From the NCBI GenBank assembly GCA_937995745.1, contig CALKIU010000194.1:1-16789 (forward strand): a stretch of DNA of 16,789 bases, given 5' to 3'. Origin of the DNA: an uncultured Bacillaceae bacterium. Lineage in GTDB: Bacteria; Bacillota; Bacilli; Bacillales; Cytobacillaceae. Positions within the stretch are counted from its first letter, which is position 1, and the number at the start of each line of letters is the position of its first letter. Below, in pieces: positions 6,625 through 15,122 of the stretch. The notes beneath the pieces were generated by a model. That model was not told where the DNA came from. It saw nothing but the letters and a program-made list of their open reading frames with translations, and made no database searches. Made by a program: the position numbers and the translations under genes.

Positions 6625-9063
6625 GTGATTGAAACAACGGAAAACTTTTTGCGGGAGTACAAACTTGCTGAAAAGATGAAGATTTACAAGGACTTCGAAG
6701 ATAATGCCTATCAGAAAATACATCGGTTAGTGATGGAATCCATAAAGGCCCGATTTGGTTCGGATGTGATTCCTTTAGAAAATGTATTGCATCCAAGAGC
6801 GGAGGCATTCGCCTACCTAAAAAAGGTCATTCAAACATATTGGAACGCATCTTATCTGGATTTGGAATCGTTCGAACCGGAAGTGCAGCATTTATTCGAA
6901 AAAAGGTTAGCGGAAGGTCCGGGAGAAGATTTGTTGGATCGTATAGCCAATTTGGCTCGTTGCAATTTTTTCACTTACTTTGAATTGCTGTCTTTGGACG
7001 AATACCCTTTCATATCGAAGCGCGGCCAAAACGGGTTATTGTCGGTTTATTGCATTCCCATCGGAGACAAGTATCTTGTTCACGCGGCGTTCGATTTGAG
7101 TGAGAAGTTTGACTATATCCTCCTGCAAGAAAAATTCAAGTCGCTTGTGTGGCAATATCCGTTAACGAAACAGGAACTGGACATGGTTGTTGAAAATTAC
7201 CGGGATATCGGGATTGTCATCGGCGCATTGGCCCGGGGAAACAGAGACTTTTTGGAAAAAAACACCGAAGAGTTATACGATTTAATCGCCCACAGCCCGT
7301 CGAACCGGAACTACAAAAAGGAAATGTATCTGTATCGGCTGGAGAGCGCCATGAAATGGGTCGGTTCCGACGGCAGCCGGCATTTTACCTCTGTATTTGA
7401 AGTAGACTTGCAAAGAAAAATTGACACTTCTTTTTACAGAAAATTAAATTACAGCAAAGTGCAAAATTTGGTAAAAGAAATCATTGTCGAAAATTACTTG
7501 AATCGTTTTGCGGAAAAACTGGCCGAGGCAGAAAAAACGTACGTGTATTATTGCCTGTTCTTCGCTGCTTATGCGGGCAACGCCTATCAAGCGGCCATTC
7601 AAATCGGAGAATATTTGCTGGAAAATGAAAAAATCATCAAATACAAAAAGGAATTGATTTTGAATCACGGGTGCAAGAACGGGAGAGAATATCCGGACTA
7701 TTTCTTGAAGAGGTATGACACGGCGTTATTGGCCGATTTTTTTACAAAACTGATCGATGCCTATGTAAAGGAAAAACAATTTGGTTCGGCGATGAGAATT
7801 TTGGAAACTTACAGCGAAGCCTCCTCCAGAAAGATTCGCATGCTGCTTGCTGAAGATTTGAGCGAAGAAAAGGAAGACGTGTTGATTGAACAATTGCAAC
7901 GGGACATCGAAGGGGATATTTGCATTTTGCTCACTGATTATGATTATTTTATGTTCGATGAGGAGCAAAGAAGGCGCATCATTCAAGAGTGGCACGAAAG
8001 GATCAAAAAGGAGAATTTTTTTGAAGCCATTTATAAACCGCTGGAGCGCCATATTTTAAACATTATTATGACGACATTTGCAAACGGCAAACAAAAACTG
8101 ACCAATATCTTGGTTGACGTTTTCCATAAATACTTTACGCAAAGCAAAGAGATGTTTGAGCAGTTTTACCATTTTATCATCATGCATTCGCAAAACGAAA
8201 AATTAATTGATAAAGCGCTGCTGAACAGTCTGAAAAAAGCGGAGATGTATCTGGCAAAAGTGCAGCAAAGCAGCCAATATGCCGAAGAAGTCCACGTCGT
8301 AAAAAATCAATTGTTCAGAGTAAAAAAGATCTATGAAAATTCGGGAACGATCTTAAATAAATATTTAACCGATAAAAAGATGGACGCCCTTTCCTCCATT
8401 TTGCGGGAAAAATTGGACGAGCAAACGTATCATGACATCATCGATGAAGTGATTTCCGAAATGAAAGGGCATCTTGATGCCAGCCGCTTGAAAAAGGAAG
8501 AAATGGAAAGCTATTTTGAACGCTTGAAAAGCATCGAGCGGCTGGGCTCTGTTTGGGATAAATTGGAGGAGGATTCGAAAATTAACCTGGCTACGGGTAT
8601 GTATTTATATGATACACAAAAAGCCTTTTTCAATAATGAAGCGAGCGATTTTTCCGCCACGATCATTAATTGGTGCCTGGCTGTTGAAAATGAGTTGAAA
8701 CAGAAAATCTATCTTCCTTTTAAAGATTATTGCGAGAGCAGGAACATCCAATTGCGCAGCGTCGATTGGCGGAAAATGACATTTGGCATGTATATCGGGA
8801 TTTTCGGCTATAAATCTACCGAATTAAGCAGAGAAACCTTCTATGATTTCTGCACCTGCATTTACCCGGGCCTCAGCAAAAGCGGGATCATAGATTTGGT
8901 AAACGAATTGGAGGAAAAACTGGAGACCGCGAGGAGGCAGTATCGGAACAAAGCCGCCCATCCGGAAATTTTGGATGAGGAAGCAGCGGACGCTTGTTAC
9001 GATTTGTTCTTCCCCACCCAGCATTTGCTGAGAAAACTGCTGATGCATTATGAGGGGAGATAG
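6625..9063 (+). CDS. Large protein with C-terminal HEPN-like domain; candidate defence RNase
   Basis: An 812-residue, mostly alpha-helical soluble protein with no signal or membrane segment. The GTG at 6625 follows AAAGGAGG at eight bases, so this start is firm. Residues about 1-240 form an unassigned charged helical region with a central beta piece (LLSVYCIPIGDKYLVHAAFD). Residues about 240-640 are repeated amphipathic helices, in places TPR-like. Residues about 655-812 look like a HEPN domain: a helix with SDFSATIINWCLAVENELKQ (674-693), a FGMYIGIF segment, then ARRQYRNKAAHP, in which Arg774 and His779 form the Rx4H motif of HEPN ribonucleases. HEPN domains with this motif occur in many toxin-antitoxin, abortive-infection and CRISPR-linked nucleases. 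There is no visible partner gene: terminators stand on both sides, so it is a single-gene unit. I know no characterised protein of this full architecture. It could also be a non-catalytic HEPN scaffold. The RNase role is inferred from the motif alone. Confidence 0.85.
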   Translation: MIETTENFLREYKLAEKMKIYKDFEDNAYQKIHRLVMESIKARFGSDVIPLENVLHPRAEAFAYLKKVIQTYWNASYLDLESFEPEVQHLFEKRLAEGPGEDLLDRIANLARCNFFTYFELLSLDEYPFISKRGQNGLLSVYCIPIGDKYLVHAAFDLSEKFDYILLQEKFKSLVWQYPLTKQELDMVVENYRDIGIVIGALARGNRDFLEKNTEELYDLIAHSPSNRNYKKEMYLYRLESAMKWVGSDGSRHFTSVFEVDLQRKIDTSFYRKLNYSKVQNLVKEIIVENYLNRFAEKLAEAEKTYVYYCLFFAAYAGNAYQAAIQIGEYLLENEKIIKYKKELILNHGCKNGREYPDYFLKRYDTALLADFFTKLIDAYVKEKQFGSAMRILETYSEASSRKIRMLLAEDLSEEKEDVLIEQLQRDIEGDICILLTDYDYFMFDEEQRRRIIQEWHERIKKENFFEAIYKPLERHILNIIMTTFANGKQKLTNILVDVFHKYFTQSKEMFEQFYHFIIMHSQNEKLIDKALLNSLKKAEMYLAKVQQSSQYAEEVHVVKNQLFRVKKIYENSGTILNKYLTDKKMDALSSILREKLDEQTYHDIIDEVISEMKGHLDASRLKKEEMESYFERLKSIERLGSVWDKLEEDSKINLATGMYLYDTQKAFFNNEASDFSATIINWCLAVENELKQKIYLPFKDYCESRNIQLRSVDWRKMTFGMYIGIFGYKSTELSRETFYDFCTCIYPGLSKSGIIDLVNELEEKLETARRQYRNKAAHPEILDEEAADACYDLFFPTQHLLRKLLMHYEGR

Positions 9064-9109
9064 GTATTAAGTCCGATGGACTACGCCGATTTAGGATTGA
9101 AAAAATGAT

Positions 9110-9148
9110 GCCCGGATTTCGTGAGACTATGAAATCAGGGCTTTTCAC
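9110..9148. terminator. Terminator after the HEPN gene
   Basis: The arms GCCCGGATTTC (9110-9120) and GAAATCAGGGC (9131-9141) differ by one mismatch and are followed by TTTT. An A-run precedes the left arm, so it may work in both directions. Confidence 0.75.
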
Positions 9149-9420
9149 TTTGTTGTTTTACCTTCCTTTAATTTGAACTCAAAGATGGTTTATTAAATTA
9201 AAAGTTGATAACTATTTCTAAGCATACTGATGTAAGGAGCAAGAATTAATGGCATCAAAAATTTTATATTTATTGGAGAATTAAACTCTAACATGTATTA
9301 TAAAATGTCATTTAAAATTCACAAAGCAAAGGATTAACTCTAAAGCACTTCTCCTCAAACACAACCAGAAAACAATGTGAAAATTGCTAAAGGTTAGGAT
9401 TTGTAACCAGCAATATACTG
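9149..9420. other. AT-rich stretch without a gene
   Basis: Very low GC with stops in all frames. It could be the further-decayed upstream part of the UvrA-like relic that follows, but I cannot align it. Confidence 0.4.
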
Positions 9421-10006
9421 TTTTTTGAAGATATTGAGATTACATGTCCCGTATAGTGGAGGTAAAATTTAATGAGGAAATGTTGTCTGTCAAATTTAAA
9501 AGGATATTTCATAAAGGGAATTTTGCAAACATTTGTAGAAGCGACGCTAAATATTCTTAATGGTCATGCAAAAATGAAGAGTTATTAAAACTTCTTTCAC
9601 ATGTGAGCTAAGGATACTTGTACTTGATCCGGACCAATCCTTAACGACTCCGTCCGGCGGTGATGGTTCAGCACCAAAAAAGTTGACTAAAGAATTGATT
9701 AACAATCTGAGGAAATATTGTTTATATCTAATGGATGAGCAGACAACCGATCTAAATCCTGTTGATGTAGAGAATCTTTTCGTATTGTTAAAGCGCCTGG
9801 TCTATTCTGGGAATACCGTTTTGTGGTGGAGCACAATCAGTAAGTCATGATGATTTCACTGGATCATTGACCTTGTCCCCGGTGTGAAGAAAAAATGGTA
9901 GAGATGTTGTTCTGCAGAAAAACTCTTGGATATGATGGTGAACCATAGAAAACCGGCAGCAGTAGAATATTTAAGAAAACTTTATCAAGATTCAACTTAC
10001 TTATAG
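9421..10006 (+). pseudogene. Decayed UvrA-family ABC ATPase, C-terminal part
   Basis: Pieces of a UvrA-like protein appear in correct order but in shifting frames. FFEDIEITCPV (9421-9453, a zinc-hook-like region ending in a stop) is followed by KFNEEMLSVKF (from 9465). GYFIKGILQTFVEATLN comes next in another frame, and then the ABC signature region SLTTPSGGDGSAPKKLTKEL (9638-9697). After it comes the degenerate Walker B and D-loop LYLMDEQTTDLNPVDVENLF and LLKRLVYSGNTVL (to about 9824). Two adjacent stops (9848-9853) and another (9899-9901) interrupt the last piece, WIIDLVPG. The signature in UvrA is TLSGGEAQR-like, and the order of parts is the same. Intact UvrA paralogues of this class are linked to nucleotide-excision repair or drug self-protection. 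Only the C-terminal third is visible and it cannot be functional. Confidence 0.75.
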
Positions 10007-10116
10007 AGTGGAAAATCCATGGAAAAGTTTCCTTTAAAGTACAAATATTATTTTTATAATTTTATCCATCTTGTTTAACAGAATTGGAAAAAATGCAGTA
10101 TTTTATTTCAAATGGG

Positions 10117-10158
10117 AACCCGGATTTCGGAACAAAAATTCCGTTTCCGGGTTTTTTT
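10117..10158. terminator. Bidirectional terminator
   Basis: The arms AACCCGGATTTCGGAA (10117-10132) and TTCCGTTTCCGGGTT (10139-10153) form a long stem with small bulges, then TTTTTAT. It sits between the UvrA-like relic (+) and the VOC gene (-) and could serve either. Confidence 0.8.
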
Positions 10159-10192
10159 ATGTTTCATGCTTATTAGGCGGATTTACGGTCAA

Positions 10193-10636
10193 TCATTTTA
10201 AACGTTTATCATACATCAGCTGAATCTGCACTCCGAAAGGATCTTCGACAATTCCATAGGCTTCGCTGAAAATGGTTTTCCCCAGCGGCGCAATGATTTT
10301 TACACGGTCGTCAGAAGTTATATTTTTGTAAAATGTTTGGATTTCCTCCAAATCGGCGCTTTGTATGCAAAGCGAAAAGTTGTTTCCAACTTGATAATTC
10401 TCATCCGGATTCATGGTGTCTTCCGCAATCATGACCTTTGTTTTTCCAATTTGCAAAACAGAATGGGCGATATGATCTTTGTTTTCTTCGGTCATTTTAA
10501 AATCGGGGTCTCGTTGCGCCAAATCCCCATAGGTCACGACCATTAATGATTTGGCATTGAAAGTGCGGATGTAAAAGTCGATGGCTTCTTTTGCTTTGCC
10601 ATTCATGGACAAAAAGATGGCAACTTCCAAAGTCAT
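10193..10636 (-). CDS. VOC family (PhnB/glyoxalase-like) protein
   Basis: A 147-residue cytoplasmic protein of the vicinal-oxygen-chelate fold. It begins with a VAIFLSMNGKAKEAIDFYIRTF pattern (about residues 5-26), followed by a long middle region with AHSVLQIGKTKVMIAEDT and a DENYQVGNNFSLCI segment, and ends with EAYGIVEDPFGVQIQLMYD. This is the layout of the PhnB/YjdN-like branch often annotated as glyoxalase or 3-demethylubiquinone methyltransferase-like. Members bind a metal in some cases, but the substrate of this one is unknown. The ATG at 10636 follows AAGGAG with an eight-base gap. The gene is monocistronic on the minus strand, ending before the bidirectional terminator. Upstream lies a large hairpin (10686-10730). 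Confidence 0.92.
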   Translation of the reverse strand: MTLEVAIFLSMNGKAKEAIDFYIRTFNAKSLMVVTYGDLAQRDPDFKMTEENKDHIAHSVLQIGKTKVMIAEDTMNPDENYQVGNNFSLCIQSADLEEIQTFYKNITSDDRVKIIAPLGKTIFSEAYGIVEDPFGVQIQLMYDKRLK

Positions 10637-10685
10637 ATTTGTTTCTCCTTAATAATTTTTAAAGATGTGTCGGTAAAATTTCATT

Positions 10686-10730
10686 GCCGCCAATGGAAAA
10701 CGCTCATCGTCAGGCGTTTCGATTGGCGGC
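10686..10730. other. Large hairpin upstream of the VOC gene
   Basis: GCCGCCAATGGAAAACGC (10686-10703) pairs almost fully with GGCGTTTCGATTGGCGGC (10713-10730) around a nine-base loop. It has no clean T-tail, so terminator status is uncertain. It lies about 50 bases upstream of the VOC start, where it could be in the leader RNA or be an operator palindrome. Confidence 0.5.
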
Positions 10731-10944
10731 TTTGACCTGCCGGCTACTTTATCCTACCACCAGAATGGCCAAAATTTGCTTCGGTTAAACGGTCTTATCA
10801 TCCGAATATTTTTGTAGGCGGAATGACAAAAATATCCAATAAAATCCATCTTTAACGTTTTACAGGAAACGCCGATGCCGTGGTAACGGTACCAATTGAT
10901 TTAAGGAAGTGGTAAAATAATGTATATCAGAATATTCTGACACA

Positions 10945-10989
10945 TAAAAAATCGGCCTGTTTGCTGAAAGTTGTCCCGATGAGGCCGAT
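10945..10989 (-). terminator. Possible minus-strand terminator
   Basis: ATCGGCCT (10951-10958) and AGGCCGAT (10982-10989) form an eight-base perfect stem with a 23-base loop; on the minus strand it is followed directly by TTTTTT. There is no minus-strand gene immediately upstream. It might block read-through into the VOC gene. Confidence 0.35.
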
Positions 10990-11055
10990 AGTCTTTCGCC
11001 TTAAAAGCATTGTCCGGGGTTTCGTTTGTTTGCTGATATCAGAAGATAGAAGGGT

Positions 11056-11518
11056 ATGGATTTTTTGAAAAAAATATTGTTGTCAATCGTTCTGTTAACC
11101 ATTGTTGTTTTTTTCACGGCTTGCGGTCTTTTTGCAAATTCCAGCAGCATTATCATCAATGTTAAAACTTGAAATATACGCTGTTGATGTAAATTGGTAT
11201 CAATACGGAAGTGTAATGGCCACGCTAGGGACAATGCATGCTGAAGGTTCCAAGCTGAGCAAAGGGGAAATTTTGAAGTTTGAATGAACTGAATCCGATG
11301 TCAATATAAAAGAAGAGGCATTATTTGAAGTGGCCGTTCAAGAAGGCCGGGACAGCGGGAACAAGATAACGATCAAGAATAAAATTCCGCTTACATTGGC
11401 TGAAAGTAGAGAATTTAACTTTGGAATTGAAGGCACGTCTAAAGACAACCGCACTCTAAGAAAAACAGATGAAAGTGTTCTGGAATTTTTTACAATACTG
11501 GCCTGTTTTTTTTTGTAA
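11056..11518 (+). pseudogene. Broken lipoprotein gene
   Basis: The ATG at 11056 begins a lipoprotein signal peptide: a positively charged start (MDFLKK), a hydrophobic core (ILLSIVLLTIVVFF) and a lipobox TACG, with Cys as the predicted lipidated residue. This frame stops at 11170-11172. The mature part continues in another frame as KLEIYAVDVNWYQYGSVMATL and then a stop at 11285, after which TESDVNIKEEALFEVAVQEG and further polar sequence run on in the same frame to 11518. Another frame suggests residual sequence to about 11600. The original was a secreted, membrane-anchored lipoprotein of roughly 150-180 residues, family unknown. A clear terminator follows at 11627. The lesions could be sequencing errors but two independent ones make decay more likely. 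Confidence 0.62.
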
Positions 11519-11626
11519 TGAAAACAAAAAGAAAGCGCTGAAAAAATATATTACTCGCTCCGGGCTCATAGACATTCGGGAAGATGAACCAACTTACCAC
11601 AAGAGTTTTGAGTTTTGTATTTTGCA

Positions 11627-11666
11627 AATAGTCATTAAAACCATCATATTAATGACTATTTTTTAT
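11627..11666 (+). terminator. Rho-independent terminator
   Basis: AATAGTCATTAA (11627-11638) and TTAATGACTATT (11649-11660) are perfect 12-base arms around a ten-base loop, followed by TTTTATA. It ends the broken lipoprotein gene and precedes the ABC exporter operon. Confidence 0.85.
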
Positions 11667-11715
11667 AATAGATTCAAACGCATCTCATAGGTTGTCCTAT
11701 ACCGGAGGAAGACGA

Positions 11716-13419
11716 ATGGATTATTTAAAATTGTTCCGCTACGAATTTAGGCAAAGGCTTTATAATCAGTACTCCAGCCTCATGCAAACATACTTTCCGA
11801 AACGAAAGCTTACCGCGAAGAGCATTTTTTTCGTGTCGGCTTTTTTAAAAGTGCTTTGGGTTATTCCTGTTTATGCGGCGATTTTATATTTTGACTTTTT
11901 GCGTACGATCAACGTTTTGTACCTATTGGTTATATTGCTGGTTGTTTCCGGTTTGTTTCAAGGGATTGCTTCGTTTAAGCATACTGCCATTTTGCGTTCC
12001 AAGCTATACTTATATGCTCCGGTCACGATGCGGACGGTATACAACCTGATGCATTTTTCCTCTTTGACATGGTCTATCTATCAGCAGGCGGCAACATTCT
12101 TGTTATTTGCTCTGTTGAGTTTCCACTATTTAAAATGGGTCAATGCCATACTCCTGATGATTAATGTGTTTTTGCTATATCTATTTGTATTTTCTTTTTC
12201 AGGCAGATTATTTTCGATTTACAAACTGAACAAAATCAGAAGACCCGTGGGTTTTGTCCGGCTGTTGTTTTACAGCTTTGGCTTGATGGCTTTTTTCCTG
12301 ATTGGACACGGCCTTGTTCTTTATTTGCACAAACCGTTTCAAATCATTAGAAATGAAATCATCACCGTTCGTACTTTTCAAGATGACGCATACGCTTCCC
12401 GGATGCTGTACAAATTGATGGGTTCATTTATTGATCCATTGAAGGAATTCGCTGCCAAGCTTTTATCAATCATGGAGTGGGCCATCGAAACTAGTGGAAT
12501 TTCCGTTTTAACGGCCGGAGTTCTGATTATTCTTATCTTTTCGCTTCAACTTATCCACATCCGGCCGCTTATGAGCCGGCATGAAACAGCGGAAGTCGGA
12601 AGAAAAGACATTATGCACTATCTCTTAAAGGGGTTATCGTTTATCAGTGAAAGGATTTTGAAGAATGACCTGTTGACATATGAAATTTTGTTGTTGGAAC
12701 GGGAACGGTTCTTGGTTTCGCCAAAATTTTTCTCCATGACCATTTTGACGTTGGAAACGGCGTTTTATCTGGGGCTGTTTTACGGCATTTTTCAGTTTGT
12801 GGAAGAAGGAGTTGCGCCGTATTTGGTTTATCTGGGATTTATCCTGCTCGTTTTGTTCAATCATAGTTATGAACTCCGGTATGAATTTCCGCAAATTTTT
12901 CTGTTGGGAGCGTCTAAGGAGAAGCTGGCTCTTTACAAATATTCAGGGTGTTCGACGAAAGAATTGTATCAAACGAAATTAAAGTTGATGCGTCTGCTTT
13001 TAATTGTTCCGGCTGCCATCCTCATTTGCACGAGTATCGTGTTCGGTTTGTCAGATTGGAAGTATTTGCTTGCCATCGTTTTTATACTGTTTACTTACTA
13101 TTTTGCCCCATTGGTTCAGATGTGGGCCGCCACGTTTTTAATTAAGACCGATTACGTTGATTTCTTGGAAATGGGGTCGACGGAAGAGGAAAAGTTGATT
13201 GACGAGATTCAAGCCGTCCCGAGAAAAATATTTGTTGTGCCAATCCTTTTCATTTTGTATTTCATGCTCTTTTTTAAGTGGAATGAAACTTTGTTGACGG
13301 CAGTCTTTCTCATATATATGGCATATTATTTGCTGGGCGGTTTTGCGGCCTTCGTTATTCTGAAAAAAATGGCGCGGAGAAATCTGGAAAAGTATGACTC
13401 TGCTTTTGTCAGGCTGTGA
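11716..13419 (+). CDS. ABC-2-type membrane permease
   Basis: A 567-residue polytopic membrane protein. The ATG at 11716 (MDYLKLFRYEF) has GGAGG seven bases upstream; an ATG eight codons earlier lacks one. About ten to twelve hydrophobic segments can be seen, among them two close together near residues 37-65 (FFVSAFLKVLW, VIPVYAAILYF), others near 72-90, 118-165, 190-215 and 262-285, and a cluster over the last 250 residues. A soluble, charged stretch joins the two halves. The pattern of long cytosolic linkers with EcsB/Skf-like membrane segments is that of ABC-2 exporters, but no substrate or named family can be assigned. It is followed at 112 bases by the partner ATPase gene. The absence of a solute-binding protein supports export. 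Confidence 0.87.
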   Translation: MDYLKLFRYEFRQRLYNQYSSLMQTYFPKRKLTAKSIFFVSAFLKVLWVIPVYAAILYFDFLRTINVLYLLVILLVVSGLFQGIASFKHTAILRSKLYLYAPVTMRTVYNLMHFSSLTWSIYQQAATFLLFALLSFHYLKWVNAILLMINVFLLYLFVFSFSGRLFSIYKLNKIRRPVGFVRLLFYSFGLMAFFLIGHGLVLYLHKPFQIIRNEIITVRTFQDDAYASRMLYKLMGSFIDPLKEFAAKLLSIMEWAIETSGISVLTAGVLIILIFSLQLIHIRPLMSRHETAEVGRKDIMHYLLKGLSFISERILKNDLLTYEILLLERERFLVSPKFFSMTILTLETAFYLGLFYGIFQFVEEGVAPYLVYLGFILLVLFNHSYELRYEFPQIFLLGASKEKLALYKYSGCSTKELYQTKLKLMRLLLIVPAAILICTSIVFGLSDWKYLLAIVFILFTYYFAPLVQMWAATFLIKTDYVDFLEMGSTEEEKLIDEIQAVPRKIFVVPILFILYFMLFFKWNETLLTAVFLIYMAYYLLGGFAAFVILKKMARRNLEKYDSAFVRL

Positions 13420-13531
13420 AATTTTTTTCATGTCCTTGGAAAAGATTTTTTCATGGCTGCGGGCCGCGGCTTATGGATGTTTTGTGCCTTTTTAACCATA
13501 TATTTGGTTCAAATCATGGGAGGAAATCAGT

Positions 13532-14170
13532 TTGGAATTATTAATTGAAACAGAGGACATCATTCTGGGAGGCAAAAAGATTTTAAACAAAGCTTCTTTA
13601 AAGCTTGCCGGCGGGAACTCCTACTGTGTGACGGGGAAAAACGGAGCCGGGAAAACGACGTTGATGGAATATATAGCCGCAAATCCGAACGTGAGCGTCC
13701 GCATGGATAACAAAAAACTGCAGCCTATTGAGTTTAAACAAATGATGGCCTATATTCCGAACGACCCGCCGCTGTTTGAGATGCTGACCGGCTATGAAAA
13801 CATACATTACATAATGGCGCTTTGGAAAATCAAAGAGAAGGACCGTTACAGGAGAAAAGTCCGCCGCTATTGCCGGTTGCTGAACTTGGACAAAGAGGAC
13901 CTTGCCAGGCAGGTTCATACTTATTCGCTCGGCATGAAATTTAAATTGTTTTTTATTGCCATGTTCAGCAGGGACATCCGGATTCTTTTATTGGACGAAC
14001 CGTTTACTGCCTTGGATAAAGATTCCCGGCACACAGTATTTGAACTTTTGAAGACATTTGTAAATGAAGGAAACATTCTTGTTTTCGTCACTCATATTGA
14101 AGAATTCAGGGAGAAACTGGGACAACACATCATGGAAATTGAAGACCAAACCGTAATTTGCCATTGGTGA
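13532..14170 (+). CDS. ABC transporter ATP-binding protein
   Basis: A 212-residue ATPase subunit. Walker A G35KNGAGKTT43, a signature-like motif with YSLGMK (131-136), Walker B ILLLDEP (151-157) with the catalytic Glu, a D-loop ALDKDSR and the switch His188 (THIEE) are present, so ATP hydrolysis is expected. It begins with a TTG codon at 13532, which has GGGAGG eight bases upstream. The signature is SLGMK where LSGGQ is usual, as in several ABC-2 drug and lipid exporters. It partners the permease upstream (112 bases apart, same strand) to form a homodimeric or heterodimeric exporter. A terminator lies 200 bases downstream. Substrate unknown; a self-protection or lipid/peptide-export role is possible. 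Confidence 0.93.
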   Translation: MELLIETEDIILGGKKILNKASLKLAGGNSYCVTGKNGAGKTTLMEYIAANPNVSVRMDNKKLQPIEFKQMMAYIPNDPPLFEMLTGYENIHYIMALWKIKEKDRYRRKVRRYCRLLNLDKEDLARQVHTYSLGMKFKLFFIAMFSRDIRILLLDEPFTALDKDSRHTVFELLKTFVNEGNILVFVTHIEEFREKLGQHIMEIEDQTVICHW

Positions 14171-14375
14171 CCGGAGAGAAGGGACGGCGATTTTTGCTTG
14201 CAATAATGCTGTTTTTTAAATCTTTCCCTGCCAGCGTCGGTGCGGGAATGAAATTAGGCTGAGGGCGTTGGAGAATTGCGCCGGCCCGACTTTATTTGTA
14301 AAAAACGGCCAGGCAGAAGCAGGTTGGAAGCAATATTTGATGCAAGAAGCGCCGCCCAGAGAAAGGGAACTATTT

Positions 14376-14404
14376 CAACCCGCGAAATGCGGGGTTGTTT
14401 TTTG
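14376..14404 (+). terminator. Terminator of the ABC operon
   Basis: CAACCCGC (14376-14383) and GCGGGGTTG (14389-14397) pair with one bulge around a GAAAT loop and run into TTTTTT. Confidence 0.65.
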
Positions 14405-14450
14405 CGGCAAAGTTCATCGCGGGCGGAAAGGCTTAATATTCCAAAAGGTA

Positions 14451-14478
14451 AAAAAAGGGCTGAAAACAGCCCTTTTTT
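14451..14478. terminator. Bidirectional terminator
   Basis: AAAAAAGGGCTG (14451-14462) and CAGCCCTTTTTT (14467-14478) form a perfect 12-base stem with a four-base loop; A- and T-runs on both sides allow either direction. Confidence 0.8.
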
Positions 14479-14900
14479 CATTTTCAGCGGCAGGGGGAAC
14501 AGGGTTTGGTGCAAGAAACCGGAAGATAAATGTAATTTTTGAAAAAAACATCTTAAATGGAAGAAAAATTCCGGAAATCTTGCAAGAAAAATGGCACAGG
14601 TGTGATATTCTTAATATCTTTTTTAACCGATTTTGGGTATTATTGTCAGGGCAAAATTTTAGGGTGAAAATATTTTCCGGGAAATGGAGCAATTTTGTTT
14701 TCCGGGTGCCATGTATTGGAATTGCAATTCTAAGCCATTGAAGAGACGGGAATTTATTTATGTTGTCGGAAATAGAGGCTGCTTTTTGGAAGCACATCGG
14801 GAACTGCCGGGAACTTTTTTGCAGGCAAATCCTGAAAAATCATCCCGTAGTGCCGATATTCATGTTCACGTCGACAGCCCGTGAATTTTGGACTATCCGT

Positions 14901-15076
14901 TCAATCTCCACGGGAGAATGGGGCGGGTGGTTTTTTTGTGGAAAAGTAATTTTGCTCCATGGTCTTGCGGTGCAGTTCATCGATGTTGTGCGGATAGCTT
15001 TCTCATCAAAGTCTGCGGGCGGGAGTTCCCATTTGCCCGGTTTCGCATCCCAGTCGCAGCCGATATCTATCAATCT
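14901..15076 (-). pseudogene. Possible minus-strand gene relic
   Basis: The minus strand encodes LIDIGCDWDAKPGKWELPP, ADFDEK (15076 down to about 15000), which is regular in composition and Trp-rich. A different frame then reads on as YPHNIDELHRKTMEQNYF, STKKPPAPFSRGD to a TGA at 14901. Both halves look more protein-like than the open frame in which either sits, suggesting one gene broken by a frameshift near 14995. I do not recognise the family. There is no ribosome site in view and the segment overlaps the region upstream of the amidase start. Treat as a low-confidence relic. Confidence 0.3.
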
Positions 15077-15122
15077 TAGATTTTCGTACCGGGATACTTT
15101 GAAAAGAAAGGACAGATCCATT

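Larger units (their letters stand above)
14171..14900. other. Gene-poor stretch with terminators
   Basis: Aside from two terminators (14376-14404, 14451-14478) nothing convincing is coded here. Open frames of 80-150 codons exist on both strands but lack ribosome sites and protein patterns. At its right end lies a possible minus-strand relic (14901-15076). Confidence 0.45.

Noticed and set aside
14760..15122. N-terminal extension of the amidase frame
   Set aside because: The frame is open but has no ribosome site at its ATG, and the added 121 residues look non-coding; a TTG with a good ribosome site at 15123 starts a standard anchored amidase.
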